Notes: generated by a model not told the origin, from the letters alone. Positions 1 through 8,280 are shown, counted from the stretch's first letter. The stretch is DNA of 11,415 bases from DATBED01 sp036276195 (GCA_036276195.1 DATBED010000018.1:1-11415), one strand, 5' to 3'. A program made the numbers and translations.

Positions 1-510
1 CTTTTTTACCATTTCTTCTAGTTTTTGGGGCTTGCGCTCACTTAACAACAGATCGACTTTACCAGTGTAAAGGCCGTTTTGGGATTCGTAAACGGAACCG
101 GCCCAATCGTCGAACTCGTAATACTTGGCCAGCATGCCGACTAGCTCCGACTGCGAGGCCGAAATAGTGAATAAAAAATAGTCCTTGGCCTTGAGCTCTT
201 GAATCAGATCGCGCGTATAGGTATAAACCTGGTCGAGGTATTCGGTTAAAACTTTGCCAGCGGCCTGTTTGAGCTCAGACTCTTTAATGCCGTTAATGGC
301 CGAGCTGACTAAATTTATTAGAGTCTGCTCGTAGTCTGTAAAAGAATCTTCGCCAGCCCGCTTTTTCCAGGCCATGCGCGCTTGGCGGACTGTTTGGAAC
401 TCTTGCTGGCCAATCAGCCCTTGACGCGCCAGTTCGTCGGCCAGGGCGTGATAAAGCTGCCAGCGAATCAGCGTACCATCGATATCAAAAACCGCGAATG
501 GCCTAGCCAT
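1..510 (-). CDS. HAD-superfamily phosphatase, subfamily IB-like (partial, C-terminus beyond left edge)
   Basis: An open frame of 170 codons runs from ATG at 510 to base 1 without a stop, so the C-terminus lies outside the window. The N-terminus carries HAD motif I (FDIDGT, nucleophile Asp9 and general acid Asp11). TISAS at about residues 115-119 fits motif II. The cap between them is helical and about 100 residues long, as in the SerB-like IB subfamily. The enzyme should hydrolyse a small phosphorylated metabolite in the cytoplasm; the substrate cannot be told. The ATG overlaps the end of the upstream hydrolase gene (stop at 503-505), so translation is probably coupled. It is the last visible gene of an operon with exonuclease III. 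Motifs III and IV are not fully seen. Confidence 0.85.
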   Translation of the reverse strand, partial: MARPFAVFDIDGTLIRWQLYHALADELARQGLIGQQEFQTVRQARMAWKKRAGEDSFTDYEQTLINLVSSAINGIKESELKQAAGKVLTEYLDQVYTYTRDLIQELKAKDYFLFTISASQSELVGMLAKYYEFDDWAGSVYESQNGLYTGKVDLLLSERKPQKLEEMVKK

Positions 511-1429
511 ATACCAACCAATCCGCCACCCGTTTCGCAAAAGCCTCTTCTTGGCCATGGAAGCTGTGATCGGCCTCGGGCACCAGCATGAAATCGGTCT
601 GCTTCATTCGGGCGTTGCTGGTTTGCTGCATGATCAACTTAAGTGCTTCATCGGCGCCGCCGGCTGCGGTGGTGTACTCGTCTTCAGCGCCGAAGATAAC
701 TAGGGTCGGCCGATCGATTTGTTGATACTCCTCGAATAGTGGCTTCTGGCCGAGCCGCTCGTTGGTAGCTTCGTAGAATGGAAAGGTGTTGTAAGGGCCG
801 GCGGGATTAAGGATATCCCAAGCCGCCTGCGCGCTGAAGGGGTACATGCCGGTATATCTGGGCATCAGATGAAGCGGCTGGCTTTCGGTGAATTGAGCGG
901 CATATTTTAGGGCCTGCCAGAAACGCTTTTCACCAAGTTCCTGGAAGAAAAGGCCGACGTCGTCGCCCGGGCCGGCCAGCACATATTTCTGAAAAGGATT
1001 TTTAACGGTTCGAATGTGGTAGACGCAGATTTTATTGGCGCCGGTGCTGTGGCCAATTAAATAGAGCTGGCTGTAGCCGCGTCCTTCTAAGAACTTAACA
1101 GCGCCCTCAATGTCGTACACGCAGTCGACAATCTGCTCGTAATGGGTGCCGCCCTGGAAGTAGCGGTCTTCTTCGGGCAATGCCTCATCGGCGATGCGCA
1201 ATTTCTTGCTGTTGTGAGCGCCGCGGTTATTGAAGGCCAGCAGCGCGATCCCCTTCTCTGTCAGCGCCTTACCTAAGGCGTTAGTACGGGTAGTGCTATA
1301 AAAGACACCGTTGTCGCCCATGCCGTGCAGCCAAATCGCGGCCCGCCTTGACGGCTTGTCAGGACTGTAAAGCAAGCCTGGCAGCTTGATCTTATCGGTC
1401 GCAAGCAGAGACACTAACTCCAAGTTCAT
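503..1429 (-). CDS. alpha/beta hydrolase
   Basis: This 308-residue cytoplasmic protein has the alpha/beta-hydrolase layout. WLHGMGDNG at about 33-41 forms the oxyanion region, and GHSTG at about 126-130 is the nucleophile elbow (Ser128). Asp250 in FGAED and His288 in EADHSFHG complete the likely catalytic triad. No signal peptide is present. The ATG at 1429 is preferred because it overlaps the exonuclease III stop in an ATGA arrangement. An in-frame upstream extension of nine codons would run further into that gene. It probably acts on an ester or a similar small substrate; the sequence does not show which. It sits between exonuclease III and a HAD phosphatase in one operon. Confidence 0.87.
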   Translation of the reverse strand: MNLELVSLLATDKIKLPGLLYSPDKPSRRAAIWLHGMGDNGVFYSTTRTNALGKALTEKGIALLAFNNRGAHNSKKLRIADEALPEEDRYFQGGTHYEQIVDCVYDIEGAVKFLEGRGYSQLYLIGHSTGANKICVYHIRTVKNPFQKYVLAGPGDDVGLFFQELGEKRFWQALKYAAQFTESQPLHLMPRYTGMYPFSAQAAWDILNPAGPYNTFPFYEATNERLGQKPLFEEYQQIDRPTLVIFGAEDEYTTAAGGADEALKLIMQQTSNARMKQTDFMLVPEADHSFHGQEEAFAKRVADWLVYG

Positions 1430-2226
1430 AAATCTAGTGTAACAGATATGGGACAATGGTCGGAGCCCATGACTTTGGGGTGGATGTCGGCGGCTTTGAC
1501 CTTATCTTTTAGGCTGTGGGAAACCAGAAAGTAATCTATGCGCCAGCCAACATTGCGGGCGCGGGCATTGGCGAAGTGCGACCACCAGGTGTAGTAGCCC
1601 TTGCCTTGCTTAAACAGGCGCAGAGTATCGACGAAGCCGGCGTCGATGAAGCCCTGGAAGCCGGCCCGCTCTTCGTTAGTGAAGCCTTTTTTGCCGATGT
1701 TGGACTTGTCGTTAGCTAAATCGTCGGGGGTGTGGGCCACATTGAGGTCACCAGTGAACACTACGGGCTTGGTCTTTTCTAGTTGCTTAACATAGGCCAA
1801 AAAGGCCGGATCCCAGTGTTTTTGGCGCAGCGGAACGCGACTTAAATCATCCTTGGCGTTGGGCGTGTACACCGTAACCATCCAGAACTTGTCAAACTCG
1901 GCGGCCATGACGCGGCCTTCTTGGTTGGGGTCGCCGTAGGTGTCACCGGTGACCTTATATTTATCGATAATGTCGCGCGGAAAACCGTTGATCACCTGCT
2001 TTGGAGGAATTTTGCTTAAGATGGCTGTGCCGCTGTAGCCCGGCTTGTCGGCCGAGTACCAAAAGGCGTTGTAGCCATCAGTGGCGGCATTGATTTGCTC
2101 CGGCTTGGCCTTGATTTCTTGCAGCGCCAAAATATCGGGCTGCTCTTTGTCTAAGAAAGGCTGCCACAAGCCCTTCTTTTCGACGGCCCTTATGCCGTTA
2201 ACGTTCCACGAGTAAAGTTTAAGCAT
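1426..2226 (-). CDS. xthA: exodeoxyribonuclease III (AP endonuclease family)
   Basis: A 266-residue endonuclease/exonuclease/phosphatase-fold protein of normal family length. Visible signatures are YSWNVNGIRA (Asn8), ALQEIKA (metal ligand Glu37), GYSGTAILSK, FTGDLNVAH (Asp160, Asn162), GWRIDYFLVS (Asp231) and SDHCPI (Asp256-His257). The protein cleaves DNA at abasic sites and trims 3' ends in base-excision repair. The start is taken at ATG 2226, whose codon overlaps the end of the preceding coiled-coil gene. A TTG start at 2235 would add three residues and cannot be excluded, because GGAG lies 4 bases before it. It overlaps the next gene by ATGA. Confidence 0.95.
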   Translation of the reverse strand: MLKLYSWNVNGIRAVEKKGLWQPFLDKEQPDILALQEIKAKPEQINAATDGYNAFWYSADKPGYSGTAILSKIPPKQVINGFPRDIIDKYKVTGDTYGDPNQEGRVMAAEFDKFWMVTVYTPNAKDDLSRVPLRQKHWDPAFLAYVKQLEKTKPVVFTGDLNVAHTPDDLANDKSNIGKKGFTNEERAGFQGFIDAGFVDTLRLFKQGKGYYTWWSHFANARARNVGWRIDYFLVSHSLKDKVKAADIHPKVMGSDHCPISVTLDL

Positions 2227-2503
2227 GTGCGACAACTCGCTCCAGCTTAGTAACTCGCTTCTTTAGTTTACCCAGGTCTTTATTGGTATCAGTAACTGCT
2301 AGTTTGACGATCTTCATGTCGGATTTAAGATCGGCTACGTCTTGCTCGATGCCAGGGATTTTATCTAAGTTGACTTTAGCGGCATCTAAAGCTTCTAAAA
2401 CCTGGTCAAATCTGTCATCCAGGTCCTCTTTATATATACCTACGGCTCGTTCCGCCGCATTGTTAACCATTTCTTCAACCCTGTCTTCGTCATAAATTCT
2501 CAT
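2219..2503 (-). CDS. small coiled-coil protein of unknown function
   Basis: A 94-residue, highly charged protein. From about residue 25 to the end it shows heptad spacing of Leu, Ile and Val, which predicts one or two long amphipathic coiled-coil helices (for example DKIPGIEQDVADLKSDM and DLGKLKKRVTKLERVV). There is no signal peptide or membrane segment. It is the first gene of the operon: TATACT on the minus strand (2511-2516) ends 7 bases before the ATG, so the message is probably leaderless. Its stop overlaps the exonuclease III start. The family is not recognised; a scaffolding or oligomerisation role is only a guess. Confidence 0.75.
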   Translation of the reverse strand: MRIYDEDRVEEMVNNAAERAVGIYKEDLDDRFDQVLEALDAAKVNLDKIPGIEQDVADLKSDMKIVKLAVTDTNKDLGKLKKRVTKLERVVAHA

Positions 2504-2510
2504 TGTTTGT

Positions 2511-2516
2511 AGTATA
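2511..2516 (-). promoter_or_regulatory. -10 element TATACT for the coiled-coil/xthA operon
   Basis: TATACT on the minus strand leaves 7 bases to the ATG at 2503, placing transcription start at or next to the start codon. No Shine-Dalgarno sequence is seen. No clear -35 hexamer was found. Confidence 0.5.
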
Positions 2517-2569
2517 GGCCGGACGGGCGGCGTTTTCTAGCTTATTTAATGATTATTTAATTTCTTTGC

Positions 2570-2575
2570 TACAAT
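2570..2575 (+). promoter_or_regulatory. -10 element TACAAT for pyrH
   Basis: TACAAT ends 8 bases before ATG 2584, so the transcript would start almost at the initiation codon and be leaderless. The intergenic stretch between the two divergent genes is only 80 bases, has no ribosome-binding site and no good -35 hexamer. Confidence 0.5.
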
Positions 2576-2583
2576 AGTTGGCA

Positions 2584-3300
2584 ATGGCTGAACCTCGATA
2601 TAAACGCGTGCTTCTAAAATTCTCCGGGGAGCAAGTTGCCGGCAAGTACGAGTTCGGCGTCGATCCTGAAATCGCTAATTTCTTGGCCGCCGAAGTTCAA
2701 AAAGTGGTAGATATGGGCGTGCAGGTCGTAATGGTGGTCGGTGGCGGCAATATGGTGCGCGGCGCCGAAATGGCTGGCAAAGGCATCCGCCGGGTCACGG
2801 CCGACCAGATGGGAATGCTTAGCGGCGTCATGAACTGCATGGCTTTGACTGATATCTTCGAGTTCAACGGCCTGAAAACCCGGCACTTGAGCAACATATT
2901 TGCCCAACAGATAGCTGAATCTTATTCTTATCGCTTGGCTGAAAAGCATTTGCAAAAAGGACGTGTCGTAATTATCGGTGGCGGCACAGCCCGCCCTTAC
3001 GTGACTAACGATACGGCGGCCGTTAGTTTTGCGCTGGAGCTAGACTGCGAGATAGTCCTTAAAGCTACTAAGGTCGAGGGCGTTTTCGACAAAGATCCGG
3101 CCCAGTTCCCTGACGCCATCAAGCTCGACCACGTTACTTTCCAGGAGGCAGTAGAAAACAATTCCATCAAAGTTATGGACAAGGCCGCTATGGGCCTAGC
3201 TATGGAGCAAAAGAAGCCGATTATCGTGTTCAATGCCATGCACCCAGATAGTTTTGCCAAGGTCGTGGCCGGTGAAGCGGTCGGCACAACTATTAGCTAA
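2584..3300 (+). CDS. pyrH: UMP kinase
   Basis: A 238-residue amino-acid-kinase-fold enzyme that converts UMP and ATP to UDP and ADP in pyrimidine nucleotide synthesis. Bacterial PyrH signatures are visible: RVLLKFSGE at 8-16, VGGGN at 52-56, ADQMGML at about 73-79, IGGGTARPYVTNDTAA at 131-146, and LKATKVEGVFDKDP at 159-172. Length is normal. ATG 2584 is preferred; an in-frame TTG at 2578 would add two residues. It stands alone on the plus strand, divergent from the xthA operon. Its stop overlaps the end of the convergent ATPase gene by 8 bases with no room for a terminator, so the two messages should be antisense at their ends. Confidence 0.96.
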   Translation: MAEPRYKRVLLKFSGEQVAGKYEFGVDPEIANFLAAEVQKVVDMGVQVVMVVGGGNMVRGAEMAGKGIRRVTADQMGMLSGVMNCMALTDIFEFNGLKTRHLSNIFAQQIAESYSYRLAEKHLQKGRVVIIGGGTARPYVTNDTAAVSFALELDCEIVLKATKVEGVFDKDPAQFPDAIKLDHVTFQEAVENNSIKVMDKAAMGLAMEQKKPIIVFNAMHPDSFAKVVAGEAVGTTIS

Positions 3301-5665
3301 AGTTCAGGTCGGCTTCGTCTAGTTGGACGGTGCTGCCGGGTTGAGCTTGACCTTGGAGGATGCGCTTGGCCACCACGTCTTCGACGGCGCGCTGCAGAGT
3401 ACGGCGCATCGGCCGGGCGCCCAAGGCCGGGTCGTTGCCCTCGGCCACGATTTTTTGAATGGCGGCCGGCGTCAGCTCGACCTTGATGTTTTGCTGAGAC
3501 AGCGTCTGGTTTACCTCTTGTAGCATCAGCTGAACGACCTGGGCTAGCTCATCTGGTGTTAGCGGCCGAAACAGCACCATGTCATCGAAACGGTTGAGTA
3601 GTTCGGGCTTGAATTGGCCACTACGGATCAGTTCATCGGTCAGCTCGCGCGCAAAACTATTCAAGTCTTCGCCGCTGGCCACTCGTTCGCGGATAGCCCC
3701 CGCGCCGGCATTGCTGGTGGCGATGATAATAGCGTCTTTAAATGAGGCCGATCGCCCTGAACTATCAGTCAGCTGGCCTTCGTCGAGCAGCTGCAATAAC
3801 AGATTTAAGATGTTGGAATGGGCTTTTTCAATCTCATCGAGCAGTACCACCGTGAAGGGTTGCTGGCGGATAGATAGTAGTAAGCTGGAATTGTCGCCAG
3901 CACCGGTCGACAGCAGGCGCTGTACGTCGTCGGGTTGTTGGTACTCACTCATATCGAGCCGGATCATCGAACTCTCGGCGCCAAAATAGGTGGCGGCAAT
4001 GGCCTTAGCTAGTTCAGTCTTGCCTACCCCCGTTGGGCCGAGGAAAAGAAAGCTACCGATGGGGCGACGCGGATTAGTCACACCAGCTCGGGCGCGCCTA
4101 AGCGCGCTAGCCACGGCTTTAACAGCCTGCGTTTGGTTAATCATGCGCTGGTGAATCACGTCTTCTAGGTGCAGTAGCTGGTCGGCTTCGGCCGGCTCGG
4201 CCGTGCCTACCTTCACGCCACGGGTTTGCTCAATTGCCAGTTCGACGCTATGACGCGTAACCACCGATTGCTCGGCGTGATTAACCGCCTGCTCCAGCAG
4301 CTTGATCGCCTTACCCGGGTAGGCTTCGTCTTGTTCGTAACGGCCGCTCAGGCGGTAGGCTTCGTGCAGCGCCGCGTATGTTATCAAGACATGGTGCTGG
4401 TTTTCCAGGCCCAGAGCCGTATCTTCGAGCACTCGCATAACGCCGGCCTCGGGTAATTCCTGTAAAACTACTGGCGTAAGTAGGCTGGCCAGGCTGGCAT
4501 TTTGCCCCTTTAGCCGCTGGAAGTCGCTAGCCGACATGGCCATAACTATTTGTACTACCCTGGCCTGCACAATCGACAACAGGATTTGCGTGCCGTCAAA
4601 CGAGCCTGGACCGCCGCTGAAAAACAACTGGGCGTCGTCCAGGAACAAAATAACATGGCCAGCGTGTGAGGCTTCGTTGACCAGGCTGATCATAATCTGT
4701 TCCAGGTCGCCTGGCCCATGGGCTTGCGACGTTATGTCGGTGGCATTGAGGCCGATCACTTGGTGGTAAGACAGACTTTTGACGGTGTTACCCTCGATCA
4801 ATTTTTGAGCCAAGGCGTAAACGCTGGTACTTTTGCCAATTCCATCAGGGCCGATCAGTGCCACGGCTGTACTGTGATGATCAAAGGCCGTTTCGATGGC
4901 GCGCACGCCATCTGACTGGGTCAGCCAACCGAAGTGGCCGCCGTGGTTGGCGATACTTAAACTGATATTATGGCCAAAACGGTCTAGCAGAGGCGTAAAT
5001 CCGTAAGCCCAATCGCGGCCGATACCGCCGAATTTGCGTCGCTGCTCATTTTGGCTCTCGGCCAGGTTGCGCGCCATCCAATTAGCTATGGCATCGATGT
5101 CTTCGGGGCGATCTTTCAAATGAACTAAAAGCTGTTTAATGCCGGGTGTCGTTTCCAGCAGTCCGGCCACCACGAACCCCAGTTCAATCGTTTGGGCCTG
5201 ATGGTTGTCGGCCAGCTGCCGGGCGTAATCGAGCGCCTGTTGCAGCGTGGCCGCCTCGTTGTTTAATTGAGTCGAAATAGACTCACTCCCCAATAACAGA
5301 TGATTTAAGAAAAAATTGGCTTGCCAGTGGTCGCCTATAGCTCCCCACATAGTTTGGGGGTTCAGTTCCATACCTGGCTTAAGCCGCGCCAAAATGTCTA
5401 CAGACAGCCGATCGTTCAGGTCTTGGCCCGTGGGCGGCACAACTGACAATTGTCGTTTCCACCAGATAGCCAGCAGGTAAAACAAAATCGCGGCGGCGGC
5501 GGCCCAGAAGGCATAGCGCCACTGGCCTGCCACCGCTAAGGCTAAAGCACCAATGAGAGCTAAGCTGGCCCCTGCCACTAAGCCGCGCCAGCCATTCTTA
5601 CCGATGGCTTGGCCCAGTCTGGCGTCCCGAGCCCGCTGCGACGACAGTTCAATCATGGGGCTCAT
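3293..5665 (-). CDS. membrane-anchored Clp/Hsp100-like double-AAA ATPase, divergent
   Basis: A 790-residue protein with two transmembrane helices near the N-terminus (about 28-47 and 51-69). A Clp-N-like helical repeat domain follows (about 90-197), then two AAA modules. D1 has Walker A GPDGIGKST (272-280) and Walker B ILFLDD (339-344), with Asp where the catalytic Glu usually sits. The usual RRF arginine-finger motif is not found. D2 has Walker A GPTGVGKT (543-550), Walker B VVLLDE (606-611), sensor-1 ATSN and sensor-2 GARPMRR. The D2 stretch that usually holds GYVG is shorter and lacks the aromatic residue, and no IGF-type ClpP-docking loop was seen. It resembles ClpC/ClpB but may remodel membrane-associated complexes rather than thread substrates. 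ATG 5665 is chosen for its ATGA overlap with the upstream stop and a GGGAG seven bases ahead. Confidence 0.88.
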   Translation of the reverse strand: MSPMIELSSQRARDARLGQAIGKNGWRGLVAGASLALIGALALAVAGQWRYAFWAAAAAILFYLLAIWWKRQLSVVPPTGQDLNDRLSVDILARLKPGMELNPQTMWGAIGDHWQANFFLNHLLLGSESISTQLNNEAATLQQALDYARQLADNHQAQTIELGFVVAGLLETTPGIKQLLVHLKDRPEDIDAIANWMARNLAESQNEQRRKFGGIGRDWAYGFTPLLDRFGHNISLSIANHGGHFGWLTQSDGVRAIETAFDHHSTAVALIGPDGIGKSTSVYALAQKLIEGNTVKSLSYHQVIGLNATDITSQAHGPGDLEQIMISLVNEASHAGHVILFLDDAQLFFSGGPGSFDGTQILLSIVQARVVQIVMAMSASDFQRLKGQNASLASLLTPVVLQELPEAGVMRVLEDTALGLENQHHVLITYAALHEAYRLSGRYEQDEAYPGKAIKLLEQAVNHAEQSVVTRHSVELAIEQTRGVKVGTAEPAEADQLLHLEDVIHQRMINQTQAVKAVASALRRARAGVTNPRRPIGSFLFLGPTGVGKTELAKAIAATYFGAESSMIRLDMSEYQQPDDVQRLLSTGAGDNSSLLLSIRQQPFTVVLLDEIEKAHSNILNLLLQLLDEGQLTDSSGRSASFKDAIIIATSNAGAGAIRERVASGEDLNSFARELTDELIRSGQFKPELLNRFDDMVLFRPLTPDELAQVVQLMLQEVNQTLSQQNIKVELTPAAIQKIVAEGNDPALGARPMRRTLQRAVEDVVAKRILQGQAQPGSTVQLDEADLNFS

Positions 5666-6030
5666 GCCAAAACTCCCGCAACTATGAATCCAGGCAGTGC
5701 TAAGGGCACCAGCGGCCAAATAATCATTTCTATTACAGTTAGAACAGCTACCACTATCAAAGTAAAACCAGCCACCAAAAGCACAAAAGACCGCACTACA
5801 AAGCCGACTATGCGGCTAAAAGTATTGTCGGCCCAAGCGCGCCATTTCTCTTCTAAACTACGGCCGGGATTAGTCACAATGCGCCGCCAAGGCTCAAGTA
5901 GCGTTGGAATAAGCAGGTTAACTGAAAAACTATCAGCCACACCCTGTAATCTAGGCTTAAAACTATTGGCTACTTGTCGCCAGCCGCGGCCATACCACCA
6001 ACCTAAAAACGACACAAGCATAACCACCAT
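5662..6030 (-). CDS. small membrane protein of unknown function
   Basis: A 122-residue protein. The first part, with the hydrophobic start VVMLVSFLGWWYG, may be a short anchor. Residues 30-75 are amphipathic and basic, with several Trp. The C-terminal 45 residues form one or two hydrophobic helices (FVLLVAGFTLIVVAVLTVIEMIIWPLVPLALPGF region). No family is recognised. Its stop overlaps the ATPase start by ATGA, so the two proteins are probably made together. With the ATPase also membrane-anchored, a partner role is a reasonable inference. The start could be ATG 6030 or ATG 6021. Confidence 0.72.
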   Translation of the reverse strand: MVVMLVSFLGWWYGRGWRQVANSFKPRLQGVADSFSVNLLIPTLLEPWRRIVTNPGRSLEEKWRAWADNTFSRIVGFVVRSFVLLVAGFTLIVVAVLTVIEMIIWPLVPLALPGFIVAGVLA

Positions 6031-6054
6031 TGTAACACTTACCGATGACTCTAA

Positions 6055-7512
6055 TTACTTAGTGCTTTGGAGGGTATAGCTATTCAACGGGCTTAACCGG
6101 CCGTAGTACGGATCAACGTATGTAATGTATTGAACACCACCGCCAAAAAATACAAACACTAACACGGCAATTGCTGCCAGCGCACGCTTATGTAAAATTA
6201 ATTTCTGACTTCGTAGCGCATAGCTAATCCCCAGAGCTAGCCAGGCGTAAACATAGGGAATTAAAGGTATTAAGTAACGGCCGTTAAAGGCGACCGCATG
6301 GCCTAAATACAGGTAATCGTAGTAGAGTCTGCCCCATAAAAAAAGGAAATACACAAACGGCACCCAGCTTATCAACAATAAGCGGTGGTCGTGGCGTATA
6401 ATGCTTTTTAAATTTCTAAGCAAACAGGCCACCCCTACTACTACAATTAGGTCAACTGATGCCAGAAAAAATGTATTGATGTGCGGAATGCCGACTTTGG
6501 GAATAACTTCCCCAAATACGTAAACGTAATTAGCCGCCAGCCAAAGGATGCTGTAAGCCGGGAAGTTTAGCAAGCGGGTTGGATGTCGCAATCTAGCTTG
6601 GTGGTAAAGGTAATTATTGTCCCAGGAATAGTACTGTTTACAATCGGCTACATTCAGTACTTGGTTACATTGCGGTTCAGGGTTTTTATATTTAACCAGG
6701 TTAACTCCGTAGAACCTTATAAACAGAAAACCGGCTATCAGCGTGAGCGACAGTAAAAATACCCTGGAATAAAAGCCTAACTTAAGCCAGCTAATTTTTA
6801 TCTCGTCAGTTAAGCGGGATTCACCTCGGTTGAAGCGCCGGTAAAGCCTAAAACCAACCAAGCCAAAAATTGTTACCAAACCTGGTAGAAAAGCGAATTT
6901 AACGAGGCTGGTAAGCATGCACAAACTGACTAACAGTAATAGGAGTTTAATGTCGAGGCTGCCCTTATCTAGCACTTTAACAAATTTTAAAGTTAGATAA
7001 GCGCATAAGGTGAACATTGGCACGAATAAGTTGTCATAATTAATCTGAGACGACAAGACTGCCACAATAGGGGTGAAGGCATATAAAAGGATAATAATGT
7101 CGGTTAAAGATCTCTTTAAATTAAGCTCTAGCAGTAGGCGCCTAATCATAAATAAAGCGCCGACTGCCAGAGCCACATTGATCAAGCGCAAGCTTATAAC
7201 TTGAGTTTCGGCATTATGGGTAAATAGTTCGATTACCCTGTAGGGGAAACCCATCAAATAATGGTATAAAAACGATGGGTTTTGAATTATGGCCCCCATT
7301 TTATAGGTACTACTGCCTTGGGAGGTGATGATGGGGTTTAAGTGGTAGCTAAAGAATTGAATGAGGCTTAAGTGGTACGTTTCGTCGAAAGCCATCGGGA
7401 AACGGCTGGTTACAGCCAAGATAGAGCACTCGACAATAAAAGCGACAACGGTAAATGGGAAGAGCCACTTGGTGTTCCAAGTAGGGCTGTTTTTAATACC
7501 GCTCGATTTCAT
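6055..7512 (-). CDS. multi-pass membrane glycosyltransferase, GT-C/PMT-ArnT-like
   Basis: A 485-residue protein with about ten predicted hydrophobic helices. An N-terminal helix (about 17-35) is followed by an extracytoplasmic loop with FDETYH (Asp43-Glu44). This matches the acidic pair in the first loop of GT-C enzymes, which use lipid-linked sugars. A long extracytoplasmic stretch in the second half contains two Cys and many Tyr and Trp. The likely role is glycosylation of a cell-surface lipid or protein; donor and acceptor are unknown. ATG 7512 is chosen because it lies just before the first basic/hydrophobic segment. A frame extension to 7608 adds 32 polar residues that do not fit a membrane protein start. 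Base composition is visibly more AT-rich than genes to its left. It precedes the small membrane protein by 24 bases. Confidence 0.82.
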   Translation of the reverse strand: MKSSGIKNSPTWNTKWLFPFTVVAFIVECSILAVTSRFPMAFDETYHLSLIQFFSYHLNPIITSQGSSTYKMGAIIQNPSFLYHYLMGFPYRVIELFTHNAETQVISLRLINVALAVGALFMIRRLLLELNLKRSLTDIIILLYAFTPIVAVLSSQINYDNLFVPMFTLCAYLTLKFVKVLDKGSLDIKLLLLLVSLCMLTSLVKFAFLPGLVTIFGLVGFRLYRRFNRGESRLTDEIKISWLKLGFYSRVFLLSLTLIAGFLFIRFYGVNLVKYKNPEPQCNQVLNVADCKQYYSWDNNYLYHQARLRHPTRLLNFPAYSILWLAANYVYVFGEVIPKVGIPHINTFFLASVDLIVVVGVACLLRNLKSIIRHDHRLLLISWVPFVYFLFLWGRLYYDYLYLGHAVAFNGRYLIPLIPYVYAWLALGISYALRSQKLILHKRALAAIAVLVFVFFGGGVQYITYVDPYYGRLSPLNSYTLQSTK

Positions 7513-7616
7513 TATATTGTTTTTGCATGAGTAAAGTATACCTAAATGTTGGATTAAAACCGTCACTTCCTCCTGGTCATAAGCAAGTGGCCAGGTAGAA
7601 AATTCCAAAATTTTTC

Positions 7617-7640
7617 TAGCGAAACGTATGGGCCTGGAAC
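7617..7640 (-). repeat. tRNA-3'-end-like repeat, copy 4 (distal)
   Basis: The minus strand reads GTTCCAGGCCC and ends CGCTA, with 24 bases from GTTC to the former CCA position. Perfect 6-base arms TCTAGC (7615-7620) and GCTAGA (7645-7650) surround it. The kinase stop codon lies inside one arm (7646-7648). It differs from copy 2 at five positions. Confidence 0.8.
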
Positions 7641-7645
7641 TGATG

Positions 7646-8260
7646 CTAGACTTTCAATACAAGATCCGCTTTCTCTATGGGCCGATAGTTTTCTCGATAT
7701 CGCTTATGGGCAATTTTGAATAATCGATAAAAGGAATCAGGATGTGACTCTGGGAAGTAGTCATCACCCCACTTAGCTTTCTCGCGCGCAACGCGTTGTT
7801 TATCTGCGACATGAAGATCGACGTCTAAGTAGACTCTTTTGTCCCAGATGTCATCGAGAAGTTTGGGGTGAAAAAGGAAAACTCCTTCGAGCGCTAGGAT
7901 GTCTTTGGTCAGATCGTATGTCTTTGTTGAGCCATCAGGTAGCTTGGCAGTAAACTTATGTTCCCCGCTCCGAAACGTGTCAACCAAATTCCGTATTGCC
8001 GTGTAATCACTCCACTGGAGTTCGAATACTTTTGCCTTATCACTTGCTTCAGCTATCAGCTTTTCGCGAAGTTCTGTTGGCAGAATAAAGTCATCCATAT
8101 GTACGGCCAGAATTTGCAAGTTATCTCTGGCTATCGCATTTAAAAGAGTTGTTTTGCCAGCCCCGCTATAGCCATCAATCCCTACTACAAGTTTTGGCTG
8201 CTTGCTGACCCAGGTATTCAGCGCCACGGATAACTGTTCAGTAATTGTCTCGCGTGCCAT
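7646..8260 (-). CDS. uridine-kinase-like P-loop protein
   Basis: A 204-residue cytoplasmic protein with Walker A GYSGAGKT (30-37) after a hydrophobic strand. HMDDF (54-58) fits the acidic motif that contacts the substrate in uridine/phosphoribulokinase-type enzymes. A lid-like basic stretch contains KQRVAREKAKWGDDYF (about 153-169). The likely reaction is ATP-dependent phosphorylation of a nucleoside or similar small molecule; the substrate is not determined. It is unit 4 of the array. Its stop codon lies in the left arm of repeat copy 4, and its upstream region carries the 30-base leader also found beside the tRNA. No Shine-Dalgarno is seen before ATG 8260. Confidence 0.85.
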   Translation of the reverse strand: MARETITEQLSVALNTWVSKQPKLVVGIDGYSGAGKTTLLNAIARDNLQILAVHMDDFILPTELREKLIAEASDKAKVFELQWSDYTAIRNLVDTFRSGEHKFTAKLPDGSTKTYDLTKDILALEGVFLFHPKLLDDIWDKRVYLDVDLHVADKQRVAREKAKWGDDYFPESHPDSFYRLFKIAHKRYRENYRPIEKADLVLKV

Positions 8261-8280
8261 ATGGTTAATTACCTATCTAC

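Noticed and set aside
2614..2955. Open frame of 113 codons antisense to pyrH
   Set aside because: It is a shadow of a strongly supported gene, with composition reflecting the antisense strand.
5609..6079. Open frame of 156 codons on the plus strand
   Set aside because: It runs antisense to the small membrane protein and to the start of the ATPase gene. Its Thr/Lys-rich sequence is typical of an antisense frame of hydrophobic codons.
7505..7540. Overlapping mini-ORF (ATG on the minus strand at about 7528, reading MQKQYNEIERY) before the glycosyltransferase start
   Set aside because: A leader peptide is possible, but there is no ribosome-binding site or other support.
7513..7608. N-terminal extension of the glycosyltransferase
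   Set aside because: It would put 32 mostly polar residues before the first membrane helix; ATG 7512 fits a membrane protein better.
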